A stretch of 64,000 bases of DNA from Nitratireductor sp. B36 (GTDB lineage: Bacteria; Pseudomonadota; Alphaproteobacteria; Rhizobiales; Rhizobiaceae): assembly GCF_020833685.1 (NCBI RefSeq), contig NZ_JACKZY010000002.1:248001-312000 (forward strand), in the 5' to 3' direction. The notes under the pieces are model-generated. The model searched no databases, was not told the origin of the DNA, and was given only the letters and a program-made list of their open reading frames with translations. The translations under genes were made by a program, and so were the position numbers. Of the stretch, positions 7,671 to 16,849 are shown piece after piece. The stretch's first letter is position 1; the number at the start of each line of letters is the position of its first letter.

Positions 7671-9461
7671 TTAGTTGGTGCGGAAACGGGCCATGGAGAT
7701 AAAGTTGACAGCTTTTCCGGAGAAGCGCGTGGCGTCCGCCACGGTAATGTCCTGCTGGAACCCAGTCGTGTAGACGGTTTCGGGCGAACGGACGAACTCG
7801 CTGTCGAACGCCGGAGGGCGGGCTGGGGGCGTGGCTTCTGTCAGCATCGAATTCTGGCTGAGCGCGCGGGTCGGCGCCTCAGACAAGGTGGCGACGACCA
7901 CGGGCTGAGCGCCGCGGGCGACATCATTTGGCCCGGGCTTTGCCGATTTACGTGTGCTGCGCGCCCGGCTCTCCTGGCGGCTTTGGGGGAGTTGTTCCGC
8001 ACGTGCGAGAAGCGCCTTGCGGGGGGAGGCGGAAACGGGCTGGCCTAGCTCCTCCTGGAGTGAAGAAGCGTCAGGAGCTTTCGCATCCACGTCGCCAGCA
8101 AGAGCGAAATCGCTCTTCACGGGTTCCGCATCTGCCTCTGGTCGCGGTTCGGGAAGCGCGGCGAGGGTGAACTCGTCAGCTACGGCGCGCTCGGGACGGC
8201 TCGAAGGCATTGGCAGATAGGCAGCCGTGGTGATCGGCTGCTCGGTTTCTTTGGCTTCGGCCAAAACGCCTGCAATCGCTTCCGGTGCATCCGTCTGGGC
8301 GGAAGCCATCTGCACGAGCGCTTCCTGGGTAGCGGTATCCGGCACATATTCCGGACGACGTGTCGGGATCGGGATGTTGGTGGCAACCAGCATCGCGGTT
8401 CCGGCGTTTTCAGGTGTTGCCTGCTCAATAGCAGGAGCTTCCTCCACCGGCTTGACTTCGAAGGGCAGCGGTTGGCCGACGGCAACATCCGGCCTCGGTG
8501 CAGCGCGCGGCGTGGGAAGACTGCGTTGTGGAAGGGCGGCCAAGATCGTGCTCGGCGTCTCGGGTTCGGGTTCGGGTTCGGGTTGCGGTGCAGGTGCTGC
8601 CGCCGGCGCCTCAGGCTGGCGCGCTGCGGGTTGCTGCCGCGCAACGACCGTTGTGGTCTCTGCGGTATCCTCTTCCTCGTCGGCTCCACCACCAAAGAGT
8701 GCTGCCAAGAGGCCTCGGCCATTGCCGCCGCCATTGTCACGTGCGACCTGGATCGGGCTGCCGTTCCGCTTGCGCGATTCATAAGCAGCGAGTGCCTGCT
8801 TGTATCCGGGCAGCGGTTTGCCATCCGTAGGAACATGCATGGTCTTTCCATCGGGGAAGACCGCAAGAAGCTGTTTGCGGCTCATGCGGGGCCAATGGCG
8901 CACACCCCCCACATCGATGTGAATGAAGGGAGATCCTGAACGGGGGTAATACCCAACACCACCAGCTTGGAATTTGAGGGCGGCGTTCCGCAAATTGGAG
9001 AGCTTTACGCCTGGAATGTAGAAATCGATTGCCTTGCCGAGCATGTGTTGGCTTTTTTTGGCAACTCCGCTCGAGCGGCTACGCAGCATCGCATTCGTTT
9101 TGGGCGAACGGTAGGCCGAGACGACGTGTATGTAATCGCGCGCGCCGGCGGCGCGATACACTTCCCACAACAGGTCAAGGACCTGCGGATCCATATTGGT
9201 GGGTTCGTTCTGGCGCCAGTCGCGCAGGAAGCGGTTCACCTGCTTCAGGCCGCTCTGAATGTAGCGACCGTTCTTTTTGAACGTGATCTCCGCTCGCTCT
9301 TTCGTGTGGATGAAATAGAGCTTTAGAGTGCGTGTTTCCGCGTGAGCGGCGGGCGCTGCTGCGACAAGCGCGCCAACTGCTAGCATCAAACCGGCGATAA
9401 GCCTCACGCGTATGAGCGCAGGCAAGCGCCACCCAAGAACGTGAACGTCGTTTTGTTTCAA
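7671..9461 (-). CDS. DUF882 / peptidase M15-like periplasmic protein with long disordered tail
   Basis: 596 residues. A signal peptide or anchor (about 16-42, ending AAHA) leads to a YcbK-like DUF882 domain (about 43-200) of the LAS metallopeptidase superfamily. The zinc ligands are likely in SQHMLGKAIDFYIP and FIHIDVGGVRHW; VVSAYRSPKTN is also typical. Family members are thought to act on peptidoglycan cross-links. The remaining 380 residues are Pro/Ala/Glu-rich, with a QPEPEPEPETP tract and repeated PxPxxRP segments, and are probably unstructured in the periplasm. It stands alone. A TTAACCAT octamer lies about 85 bp upstream. Confidence 0.85.
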   Translation of the reverse strand: MKQNDVHVLGWRLPALIRVRLIAGLMLAVGALVAAAPAAHAETRTLKLYFIHTKERAEITFKKNGRYIQSGLKQVNRFLRDWRQNEPTNMDPQVLDLLWEVYRAAGARDYIHVVSAYRSPKTNAMLRSRSSGVAKKSQHMLGKAIDFYIPGVKLSNLRNAALKFQAGGVGYYPRSGSPFIHIDVGGVRHWPRMSRKQLLAVFPDGKTMHVPTDGKPLPGYKQALAAYESRKRNGSPIQVARDNGGGNGRGLLAALFGGGADEEEDTAETTTVVARQQPAARQPEAPAAAPAPQPEPEPEPETPSTILAALPQRSLPTPRAAPRPDVAVGQPLPFEVKPVEEAPAIEQATPENAGTAMLVATNIPIPTRRPEYVPDTATQEALVQMASAQTDAPEAIAGVLAEAKETEQPITTAAYLPMPSSRPERAVADEFTLAALPEPRPEADAEPVKSDFALAGDVDAKAPDASSLQEELGQPVSASPRKALLARAEQLPQSRQESRARSTRKSAKPGPNDVARGAQPVVVATLSEAPTRALSQNSMLTEATPPARPPAFDSEFVRSPETVYTTGFQQDITVADATRFSGKAVNFISMARFRTN

Positions 9462-9545
9462 GATCCGTGGCCTTACAGGCTGGTGTTTGTCCCCCGAGCC
9501 TGAGGCCCGGACTGTGTGGTTCCCACCTTCCGATTATTCTGTTTA

Positions 9546-9553
9546 ATGGTTAA
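9546..9553 (-). promoter_or_regulatory. TTAACCAT octamer (CtrA half-site type) upstream of the DUF882 gene
   Basis: On the minus strand TTAACCAT is followed at once by TAA, within a short AT-rich stretch in an otherwise GC-rich 205-bp gap. This octamer is a known CtrA-associated motif in alphaproteobacteria. A single copy is weak evidence. Confidence 0.35.
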
Positions 9554-9666
9554 TTCGATCTTATTAAAGGAGGAATGCGCGAAGAGGATGGCGATATCGT
9601 GGCAAAATGAGACAAGCCGTCGCAGGGTAAACAGGACGTTAAACTCTGGACTGTGGCTTTGGGGCC

Positions 9667-11172
9667 TCAATCGTCTTTTGCGCGTGGGCGCTCGGTCGGA
9701 TCGATGCCCATGTCTTTCAGTTTCCGGTACAGGGTTGAACGGCCGATTCCCAGCCGTCGGGCGATCTCGCTCATCTGACCACCATAGTGATCCAGAGCAA
9801 ATCTGATGATCTCGCCTTCAATCTCCTCTAGCGGGCGTACGTTGTCGTTTTCGTCCAGAACGGCGACCTGCCCGGGCAGATCGCGGGGGACAGCCGACGA
9901 GAGTTGCGAGACCTCCTGCGCCGCCGGATCTGCAGGGCGGGCGCGGCCCGCAGCTTCAATTCCGACATTCAGCAATTCGTAGGGATCAAGTCCTTCGACC
10001 TGGGCGAAGATCTGCGGAAAGTCAGCGACATCAAGGACGCCGGTTTCACACAGTACCACCGCCCGGAATACCGCATTTTCCAACTGCCGGATGTTGCCAG
10101 GCCAGTCGTAACGCTCAAGGAGTTCAAGCGCGCTGCGCGAAATCCCGGTAACGCGACTTGTTGCATTGTCGCCGAAGCGGGCGATGAAGGTTTGCACCAG
10201 AAGGGGGATGTCATCCTTTCTGTCGCGCAGGGGGGGCACCATGATCGGAAAGACATTGAGGCGATAGTAAAGGTCCTCACGAAACCGTCCTTCCTTCACG
10301 CGCTCGATCAGATTCTGATTGGTGGCCGAGATCAGGCGAATGTCCACTTTTTGTGTGCCACGTCCGCCGACGGTGTCCACCTCCCCCTGCTGGACTGCCC
10401 GCAAGAGCTTTACCTGGACGTCGAGAGGGAGGTCGCCGATCTCGTCCAGAAAGAGTGTACCCGTGTCAGCCTCGGTAAACTTTCCGGCACGCTTTTCCGT
10501 GGCTCCCGTGAAGGCTCCCTTTTCATGACCGAAGAGGATGCTCTCCACCAACGTATCGGGGATCGCTCCGCAATTGACCGTGACGAAGGGCTTTCGCCGC
10601 CGCCGGCTTTCGCTCTGAATTGCCCGGGCGATCACCTCCTTGCCGACGCCCGATTCACCTTCGAGCAGGATGGGAATGTCGCTGGCAGCTGCCTTCCGGC
10701 CCAGCATAATAACCCGCGCCATGGATCGGCTGTTGGTGATCAGTTGGTTGAAAGACGATGCCTCCGCCGGTTTTTCGCCACGTCGCTTGCGAATTTCCAT
10801 GGCACTGACTTTGAGGGCATTGCTGATGGCAGTACCCAGCCGAGCGGGAGCCACAGGCTTTACAATGAAATCGAAAGCACCAGCGCGCATGGCTTCGACG
10901 GCGGTGTCTATGCTGCCGCGGGAGGTCTGAACAATGACCGGGATATCGGTCTCTTCCCCGCGAAGACGGTCAAGCATTTCCAGCCCACCCATCTGCGGCA
11001 TCACCAGGTCAAGCACGATCGTAGACGGTGGCTTTTCGGCCCGTTCCAGAACCTCCAGTGCTTCCAAACCGTTTTCTGCAAAGAGCGGCGTATGCCCCAA
11101 TTTCTCGACCGCCGCCTGAAGAAGGCGCCGCTGAACTGGGTCATCATCCACTATGAGAACGGCTTCGGACAT
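9667..11172 (-). CDS. Orphan sigma-54-dependent response regulator (NtrC family)
   Basis: 501 residues with three domains. The receiver (about 1-120) has acidic residues in LIVDDDP, the phospho-acceptor Asp in VLDLVMPQMGG and the Lys in FIVKPV. The AAA+ domain (about 145-380) has Walker A EGESGVGKE, the sigma-54-contacting loop GAFTGA and Walker B LFLDEIGD. The C-terminal Fis-type helix-turn-helix contains MSEIARRLGIGRSTLYRKLKDMG. ATG 11172 is chosen over an in-frame TTG at 11187. No histidine kinase gene is adjacent. It is divergent from pepF. Close relatives occur singly in many Rhizobiales; targets cannot be read from this window. Confidence 0.92.
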   Translation of the reverse strand: MSEAVLIVDDDPVQRRLLQAAVEKLGHTPLFAENGLEALEVLERAEKPPSTIVLDLVMPQMGGLEMLDRLRGEETDIPVIVQTSRGSIDTAVEAMRAGAFDFIVKPVAPARLGTAISNALKVSAMEIRKRRGEKPAEASSFNQLITNSRSMARVIMLGRKAAASDIPILLEGESGVGKEVIARAIQSESRRRRKPFVTVNCGAIPDTLVESILFGHEKGAFTGATEKRAGKFTEADTGTLFLDEIGDLPLDVQVKLLRAVQQGEVDTVGGRGTQKVDIRLISATNQNLIERVKEGRFREDLYYRLNVFPIMVPPLRDRKDDIPLLVQTFIARFGDNATSRVTGISRSALELLERYDWPGNIRQLENAVFRAVVLCETGVLDVADFPQIFAQVEGLDPYELLNVGIEAAGRARPADPAAQEVSQLSSAVPRDLPGQVAVLDENDNVRPLEEIEGEIIRFALDHYGGQMSEIARRLGIGRSTLYRKLKDMGIDPTERPRAKDD

Positions 11173-11329
11173 GTCGCAATTATGCAATGGCTTTACGATA
11201 TCGCGCTCAGTTTTTCGGCGCGGGCTGGATCAAAATGGCATAGGCTTCTAAACAAGGGCTCAAGAATCCCGGTGAACGAAACCTTTCGGCACCGCGGGGA
11301 GACAGCGATTTCGGCTCAACGAGGTTTAT

Positions 11330-13189
11330 ATGGCCAAGAACACTGACAGGGCCTCACACCCTGCGGCAACGGATGCGGCGCTAGCGGCTGAAAACGCAGT
11401 TTCTGAACTCGGCAACCTGCCAGAGTGGAATCTGGCTGATCTGTATCCGGCGATCGAGTCGCCTGAATTGAAGCGCGATCTTGATCGCGCGGCGGCGGAA
11501 GCTGCCGGTTTTGAGACGGCCTGGAAGGGCAAGCTGGCGGACGAGGCCGCGAGAGGGAATAAAGGCAGGCTTGGCGAAGCCGTTGAAGCCTATGAGTCCA
11601 TCGAAGAACTGATGGGCCGAATCGTGTCCTATGCGGGCCTTCTCTACGCTGGCGACACCTCTGATCCAAAACGTGCAAAGCTCTACGGAGATGTGCAGGA
11701 GAAACTGACGGATGCGAGCGCGCATCTCATCTTCTTCACGCTGGAGCTCAACAAGATCGACGATGCCGTTATCGATGCAGCGCTGGAAGCGGATGCGAAG
11801 CTTGCGCGCTACAGGCCCTGGGTGCTCGATATCCGCCGTGACAAGCCCTATGAGCTGGAAGACAGGGTCGAACAACTTTTCCACGAGAAGTCGGTAACCG
11901 GGCGAGGAGCCTGGAACAGGCTGTTCGATGAGACCATGACCAGCCTTCGGTTTACCGTGGACGGGGAAGAGCTGGCGCTGGAGCAGACGCTCAACCTGTT
12001 GCAGGACGCGAATGGGGAGAAGCGTCGTAGCGCTGCCGAGGCTCTGGCTGACACGTTTTCCAGGAATTTGCGCACGTTCACGCTGATCACCAACACCCTG
12101 GCAAAGGACAAGGAGATTTCCGACCGGTGGCGTGGTTTTGAGGACATCGCTGATTCCCGCCATCTCGCGAACCGGGTCGAGCGACCTGTGGTGGATGCTT
12201 TGGCCGAAGCGGTCCGAAACGCCTATCCGAAGCTTTCGCATCGATATTACGCCCTGAAAGCCAAATGGCTTGGAATGGATGTTTTGAACCATTGGGATCG
12301 CAACGCCCCCTTGCCGGAGACGCCGCAGGCAGTGATCGGCTGGGACGAGGCGAGGAAAACGGTGCTCGATGCCTATCAGGCCTTCGATCCGCGCATGGCG
12401 GAGATTGCGAGCCGGTTTTTCGATCGCAACTGGATCGATGCGCCTGTGCGTCCGGGCAAGTCACCGGGCGCTTTTGCACATCCCACGGTTCCGTCTGTGC
12501 ATCCGTATCTGCTGCTAAACTATCTCGGCAAACCGCGGGATGTCATGACGCTTGCCCACGAAATGGGGCACGGCATCCATCAGGTGCTGGCCGGCAAGCA
12601 GGGTGCCTTGATGGCGCCGACGCCACTGACACTGGCCGAGACGGCGTCGGTGTTTGGCGAAATGCTGACATTCCGTTCCCTGCTCGATCGGACGACCCAG
12701 AAGCGAGAGCGCAAAGCCATGCTGGCGCAGAAGGTGGAGGACATGCTGAACACGGTTGTCCGCCAGATCGCTTTCTACGAGTTTGAGCGGAAGGTGCATG
12801 CAAAGCGCCGCAGCGACGGGGAGCTGACCTCTGACCAGATCGGTGAATTGTGGCTCGATGTCCAGAAAGAATGCCTCGGGCCTTCGGTGAAGCTGCGCGA
12901 AGGGTATGAGACTTTCTGGACCTATATCCCCCACTTCATCCATTCACCTTTCTATGTCTACGCGTATGCCTTTGGCGATTGTCTGGTGAACTCCCTCTTT
13001 GCGGTCTATCAGCAGGCCCCGGAAGGGTTTCAGGATAAGTATTTCGCCATGCTTGAAGCTGGCGGTACGAAACACCATTCCGAGCTCCTGAAGCCATTCG
13101 GGCTTGCTGCCAGCGATCCGGATTTCTGGAGCAAGGGTCTTTCGGTCATCGAGGGTCTCATCGACGAGCTTGAATCGCTCGACGGCTAG
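11330..13189 (+). CDS. pepF: PepF, oligoendopeptidase F (M3 metallopeptidase)
   Basis: 619 residues, a usual size for M3B oligoendopeptidases that cut short cytoplasmic peptides. The zinc-binding HEMGH motif is in VMTLAHEMGHGIHQVLAG, with the third ligand Glu expected in LAETASVFGEML. FIHSPFYVYAYAFGD near the C-terminus is the conserved substrate-binding stretch. ATG 11330 follows a weak CGAGG. pabB starts 19 bases after its stop on the same strand, so the two may be cotranscribed. Confidence 0.95.
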   Translation: MAKNTDRASHPAATDAALAAENAVSELGNLPEWNLADLYPAIESPELKRDLDRAAAEAAGFETAWKGKLADEAARGNKGRLGEAVEAYESIEELMGRIVSYAGLLYAGDTSDPKRAKLYGDVQEKLTDASAHLIFFTLELNKIDDAVIDAALEADAKLARYRPWVLDIRRDKPYELEDRVEQLFHEKSVTGRGAWNRLFDETMTSLRFTVDGEELALEQTLNLLQDANGEKRRSAAEALADTFSRNLRTFTLITNTLAKDKEISDRWRGFEDIADSRHLANRVERPVVDALAEAVRNAYPKLSHRYYALKAKWLGMDVLNHWDRNAPLPETPQAVIGWDEARKTVLDAYQAFDPRMAEIASRFFDRNWIDAPVRPGKSPGAFAHPTVPSVHPYLLLNYLGKPRDVMTLAHEMGHGIHQVLAGKQGALMAPTPLTLAETASVFGEMLTFRSLLDRTTQKRERKAMLAQKVEDMLNTVVRQIAFYEFERKVHAKRRSDGELTSDQIGELWLDVQKECLGPSVKLREGYETFWTYIPHFIHSPFYVYAYAFGDCLVNSLFAVYQQAPEGFQDKYFAMLEAGGTKHHSELLKPFGLAASDPDFWSKGLSVIEGLIDELESLDG

Positions 13190-13208
13190 GACAGGTTTCT
13201 CAGACGCA

Positions 13209-14339
13209 ATGCCCGGGCAATTTCGGGGGCAGGTTCTTATTCGCGATGACGCGGCTGGCCGGGAGCTGCATTTCTCCCGGCCTCGCGCTGTTCTATCCGC
13301 ATTGGATGCCGAGACATTCGACATCATGCTCGAACGGGCTGAGTTGGCGCGGCGTGAGGGGTTCTGGCTGGCAGGATACATGGCCTATGAGGCCGGATAC
13401 CTGCTGGAGCCGAAATTAAGACCACTCCTGCCAGAAGGGCGGCGTGGGCCGCTTCTGTGCTTTGGCGTTTTCGATCCGCCCGAGGATCGGCCGATTGGCG
13501 CGCCGGTCGTGGGAGATGGCGCACTTTCCGACGTCAGGCCGAGCTGGAGCAGTACGGATTACAGGAGCCGTTTTGAACGCCTACACGCGCATTTGCGGGC
13601 GGGTGACTGCTATCAGGCGAACCTGACCTTTCCCATCAAGGCGCGCTGGAGTGGAAAGCCTGCCGGGCTTTTCGATGCGCTTGGCGCACGCCAGCCGGTG
13701 CGGTACGGGGCGCTGGTGGAGCTTGGCTGGCCGGTAATCGTCTCCCGTTCGCCAGAACTGTTTTTTCAGGTTTCACGGGATGGTTGGGTCGAGACCCTGC
13801 CTATGAAGGGGACGGCGCCACGCGGGGCGACGCCTAAAGAGGATGCGGCGCAACGGACGTTCTTGCGCAATGATCCGAAAAACCAGGCGGAAAACCGCAT
13901 GATTGTCGATCTCCTGCGCAACGATATCTCCCGCATCAGCGAGGTGGGAAGCCTGGAGGTGCCCGAGCTCTTTCGGGTGGAAAGCTATCCAACCGTTCAT
14001 CAGATGGTCAGTCGTGTTCGCGCGAAACTACGGCCGGATGTCGATTTTCGTGACATTTTTGCTGCGCTCTTTCCCTGCGGTTCGATTACAGGGGCGCCGA
14101 AAATCCGCGCCATGGAGATTCTTCACGGGTTGGAAGCAGTACCACGCGAGGCCTATTGCGGGGCGATCGGCTGGGCCGCACCTGACGGCACCATGCGTTT
14201 CAACGTGGCGATCCGCACGGTTTCGCTCTTTGCCGGTGGGGAAGCCGTCTACAATGTGGGCGGTGGGGTGGTGTTCGATTCCACTGCCGAAGGCGAATAT
14301 GAAGAAGCGATGCTCAAAGCGCGCTTCGCGATGACCTGA
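13209..14339 (+). CDS. pabB: PabB, aminodeoxychorismate synthase component I
   Basis: 376 residues of the chorismate-binding family, making 4-amino-4-deoxychorismate for folate. Diagnostic are LPMKGTAPRG (with the PabB-type Lys where anthranilate synthase has Ala), NDPKNQAENRMIVDLLRND, and FPCGSITGAPKIRAMEI. ATG 13209 starts just before the conserved region; the longer frame reading into pepF is not needed. No fused lyase (PabC) domain is present. It is followed 14 bases later by the YciI gene. Confidence 0.9.
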   Translation: MPGQFRGQVLIRDDAAGRELHFSRPRAVLSALDAETFDIMLERAELARREGFWLAGYMAYEAGYLLEPKLRPLLPEGRRGPLLCFGVFDPPEDRPIGAPVVGDGALSDVRPSWSSTDYRSRFERLHAHLRAGDCYQANLTFPIKARWSGKPAGLFDALGARQPVRYGALVELGWPVIVSRSPELFFQVSRDGWVETLPMKGTAPRGATPKEDAAQRTFLRNDPKNQAENRMIVDLLRNDISRISEVGSLEVPELFRVESYPTVHQMVSRVRAKLRPDVDFRDIFAALFPCGSITGAPKIRAMEILHGLEAVPREAYCGAIGWAAPDGTMRFNVAIRTVSLFAGGEAVYNVGGGVVFDSTAEGEYEEAMLKARFAMT

Positions 14340-14353
14340 AAAGGGGATGGGTG

Positions 14354-14638
14354 ATGTTTATCGTATCGTTGCGCTACGTTGTGCCGGTGGAGCAGGTGGA
14401 GCCGCATATGGAGGGGCATATGGCCTGGCTCGAGGATCATTACGCGAGCGGGATGTTCATGGCTTCGGGACGCAAGGTGCCGAGAACCGGTGGCATCATC
14501 CTGGCGCGCGGCGAGCGCGAGGCCGTTGAAGCCTGTATCGCCCAGGACCCGTTCGTGGCGAACGGTGTGGCAGAAGCAGAGATCATTGAATGCGCCATTT
14601 CACGCACCACCCAAGGCCTTGATGCGCTTAAAGAATAG
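14354..14638 (+). CDS. YciI-family protein
   Basis: 94 residues of the YciI/dimeric alpha-beta barrel family. The conserved His appears in HMAWLEDHYASGMF, followed by SGRKVPRTGGIILA and a C-terminal half DPFVANGVAEAEIIEC. Members resemble muconolactone isomerases but are mostly of unknown function. GTG 14351 and ATG 14354 are adjacent; I chose the ATG, about ten bases after AAGGGG. Probably cotranscribed with pabB. Confidence 0.85.
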   Translation: MFIVSLRYVVPVEQVEPHMEGHMAWLEDHYASGMFMASGRKVPRTGGIILARGEREAVEACIAQDPFVANGVAEAEIIECAISRTTQGLDALKE

Positions 14639-14732
14639 CAAGGCTTTGGCGAACCGGATCAGCATTTGCGCTTTATTGTGACACGCTTCTGTGTTTTGGA
14701 AGCTCTACTGTTCTGTTTAGGAGAGGCGCGCA

Positions 14733-16178
14733 ATGGCTGACAAGAAATGGCCCATCCATGGTGAAATCACCGGTCCGATCGTTATGATCGGCTTCGGCTC
14801 TATCGGGCGTGGTACGCTGCCGTTGATCGAGCGCCATTTCAAGTTCGACAAATCGCGCATGGTCGTGGTGGACCCGAACGACGCGGATCGCAAGCTTTTG
14901 GATGAGCGCGGCATCCGTTTCGTGCAGGCACATGTCACGAAGGACAATTACAAGGAACTGCTCAAGCCGCTGCTGACCGAAGGTGAAGGCCAGGGTTTTT
15001 GCGTGAACCTTTCCGTGGACACGTCCTCGCTGGATCTGATGAAGCTGTGCCGGAAACTTGGCGTGCTTTATATCGACACGGTGGTGGAGCCCTGGCTGGG
15101 CTTCTATTTCGATGACAAGGCCGACAATGCCTCGCGCACCAATTATGCCTTGCGCGAGACAGTGCGCAGCGAGAAGGCGAAAAACCCCGGTGGCACCACG
15201 GCCGTTTCCACCTGTGGCGCGAACCCGGGCATGGTCTCCTGGTTCGTCAAACAGGCTTTGGTGAACCTTGCTGCCGATCTCGGGCTCGAGTTTGCAGAGC
15301 CTGGCGTCAATGATCGCGAAGGCTGGGCAAAATTGATGAAGGCCTGCGGCGTGAAGGGCATACACATCGCCGAACGCGACACGCAACGCACCAAAAAACC
15401 CAAACCGATGAACGTGTTCTGGAACACCTGGTCGGTCGAGGGCTTTATCGCGGAGGGTTTGCAGCCGGCGGAGCTGGGCTGGGGCACGCATGAAAAATGG
15501 AAGCCGAAAAACGCGCGCAAGCAGAAGAAGGGCAACAAGGCTGCAATCTTCCTTGAGCAGCCGGGTGCCAATACGCGGGTGCGCAGCTGGTGTCCGACGC
15601 CGGGTCCGCAGTACGGATTTCTTGTCACCCACAATGAGTCTATCTCGATCGCCGATTTCTTCACGGTGCGTGACAAGAAGGGCAAGGTCGTCTATCGGCC
15701 GACCTGCCATTACGCCTATCACCCCTGCAACGATGCGGTGCTTTCGCTGCACGAAATGTTCGGAGCAGAAGGGAAGGCTCAGCCGGAGCAGCATGTGCTT
15801 GACGAAACCGAGCTGGTTGATGGCATGGATGAGCTCGGCGTCCTGCTCTATGGCCACAAGAAGAATGCCTACTGGTTCGGTTCGCAGCTTACGCTTGAGG
15901 AGGCTCGAGAACTCGCGCCATATCAGAACGCGACAGGACTTCAGGTGACGTCAGCGGTGTTGGCGGGGATGGTGTGGGCGCTGGAAAACCCTGAAGCGGG
16001 TATCGTCGAGGCCGATGAAGTGGATTACCGCCGCTGCCTTGAGGTGCAATTGCCTTATCTGGGGCCAGTGAAGGGCTATTATACCGACTGGACTCCACTT
16101 GAGGGCAGACCCGGCCTTTTCCCCGAGGATATCGACGAATCCGATCCGTGGCAGTTCCGCAACATTCTCGTGCGTTGA
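14733..16178 (+). CDS. hss: Homospermidine synthase
   Basis: 481 residues. It joins two aminobutyl groups (putrescine plus putrescine or spermidine, NAD+-dependent) to give sym-homospermidine, a major rhizobial polyamine. The N-terminal Rossmann loop is MIGFGSIGRG. CGANPGMVSWF and PTCHYAYHPCNDAV are conserved in the family. ATG 14733 follows AGGAGAG at good spacing. It appears monocistronic. Its substrate is supplied by the ornithine decarboxylase at 27379 in this window. Confidence 0.96.
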   Translation: MADKKWPIHGEITGPIVMIGFGSIGRGTLPLIERHFKFDKSRMVVVDPNDADRKLLDERGIRFVQAHVTKDNYKELLKPLLTEGEGQGFCVNLSVDTSSLDLMKLCRKLGVLYIDTVVEPWLGFYFDDKADNASRTNYALRETVRSEKAKNPGGTTAVSTCGANPGMVSWFVKQALVNLAADLGLEFAEPGVNDREGWAKLMKACGVKGIHIAERDTQRTKKPKPMNVFWNTWSVEGFIAEGLQPAELGWGTHEKWKPKNARKQKKGNKAAIFLEQPGANTRVRSWCPTPGPQYGFLVTHNESISIADFFTVRDKKGKVVYRPTCHYAYHPCNDAVLSLHEMFGAEGKAQPEQHVLDETELVDGMDELGVLLYGHKKNAYWFGSQLTLEEARELAPYQNATGLQVTSAVLAGMVWALENPEAGIVEADEVDYRRCLEVQLPYLGPVKGYYTDWTPLEGRPGLFPEDIDESDPWQFRNILVR

Positions 16179-16320
16179 TCGATGAAGTGCGTGCTGTACT
16201 TGCATTGATGACAAAATCGGGCAATTGGATTGGATCTTGCCGGGCCCTGAACAGGGCTGGGCCCAATTCAAGGCGGGCGCTGCCGGCCATATTCCAGTAG
16301 CGCGACAGGAGGCCAGAACC

Positions 16321-16704
16321 ATGAAGACAAGCAAAATTCTGACGCTTGCGACGGTCGTTTCAGCTCTTGCGGTGGCCGGCTGCCAGACGGGTATGCCAGA
16401 CGGTGGTGGGCAGCGCGCAGCGCGCCAGACCGGCGTCGAAGGACAGTGGATGGGCACGGACGGTGTGGCCGTGTCGACCCTTCAGGGCGGTCGCTTCAGC
16501 TCGCGCGCCGTGGAGACCGGCGAGGTCCTGACGGAGGGATCCTACTCGCACCGTGGGGCGCAGACCATCGATCTTTCCTTCTATTCGTTGAAAAGTCAGC
16601 GGCAGACCTCAGCAACATGTCTTCTGGCATCGAGCGACCGCATGAACTGCACGCTGGCCAATGGCACGAATTTCGTCCTGACGCGCACTTCTGGCGTTTC
16701 CTGA
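16321..16704 (+). CDS. omp10: Omp10-like outer-membrane lipoprotein
   Basis: 127 residues. Lipoprotein signal peptide with lipobox LAVAGC (Cys about residue 21). The mature part has VEGQWMGTDGVAVSTLQGGRF and ends TCLLASSDRMNCTLANGTN plus FVLTR, matching the layout of Brucella Omp10 (a GxW start and two Cys near the end), so I assign that family. ATG 16321 follows AGGAGG. The product should sit in the outer membrane facing the periplasm or surface. Function unknown. It ends in a strong terminator. Confidence 0.85.
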   Translation: MKTSKILTLATVVSALAVAGCQTGMPDGGGQRAARQTGVEGQWMGTDGVAVSTLQGGRFSSRAVETGEVLTEGSYSHRGAQTIDLSFYSLKSQRQTSATCLLASSDRMNCTLANGTNFVLTRTSGVS

Positions 16705-16718
16705 TTGCGAACACAATG

Positions 16719-16762
16719 AAGGCAAGCCGGGACATACGGCTTGCCTTCCTCGTTTTGTTTTT
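16719..16762 (+). terminator. Rho-independent terminator after omp10
   Basis: AAGGCAAGCCG (16719-16729) pairs perfectly with CGGCTTGCCTT (16737-16747) and is followed by CCTCGTTTTGTTTTT. Confidence 0.93.
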
Positions 16763-16849
16763 GACCGACTGCACCCCATGACCTTGGTCGGTCTTGCCCG
16801 CGGGCGGCGATTGTTGCGATAACATGGTCAAAACCCTTCGGGAGGAGCC

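Noticed and set aside
8550-8600. Short tandem repeat GGTTCG units
   Set aside because: It is coding for the PEPEPE tract of the DUF882 protein, not a repeat array or CRISPR.
9904-11346. 480-codon open frame antisense to the sigma-54 regulator
   Set aside because: Opposite-strand shadow of a gene with intact receiver, AAA+ and HTH motifs.
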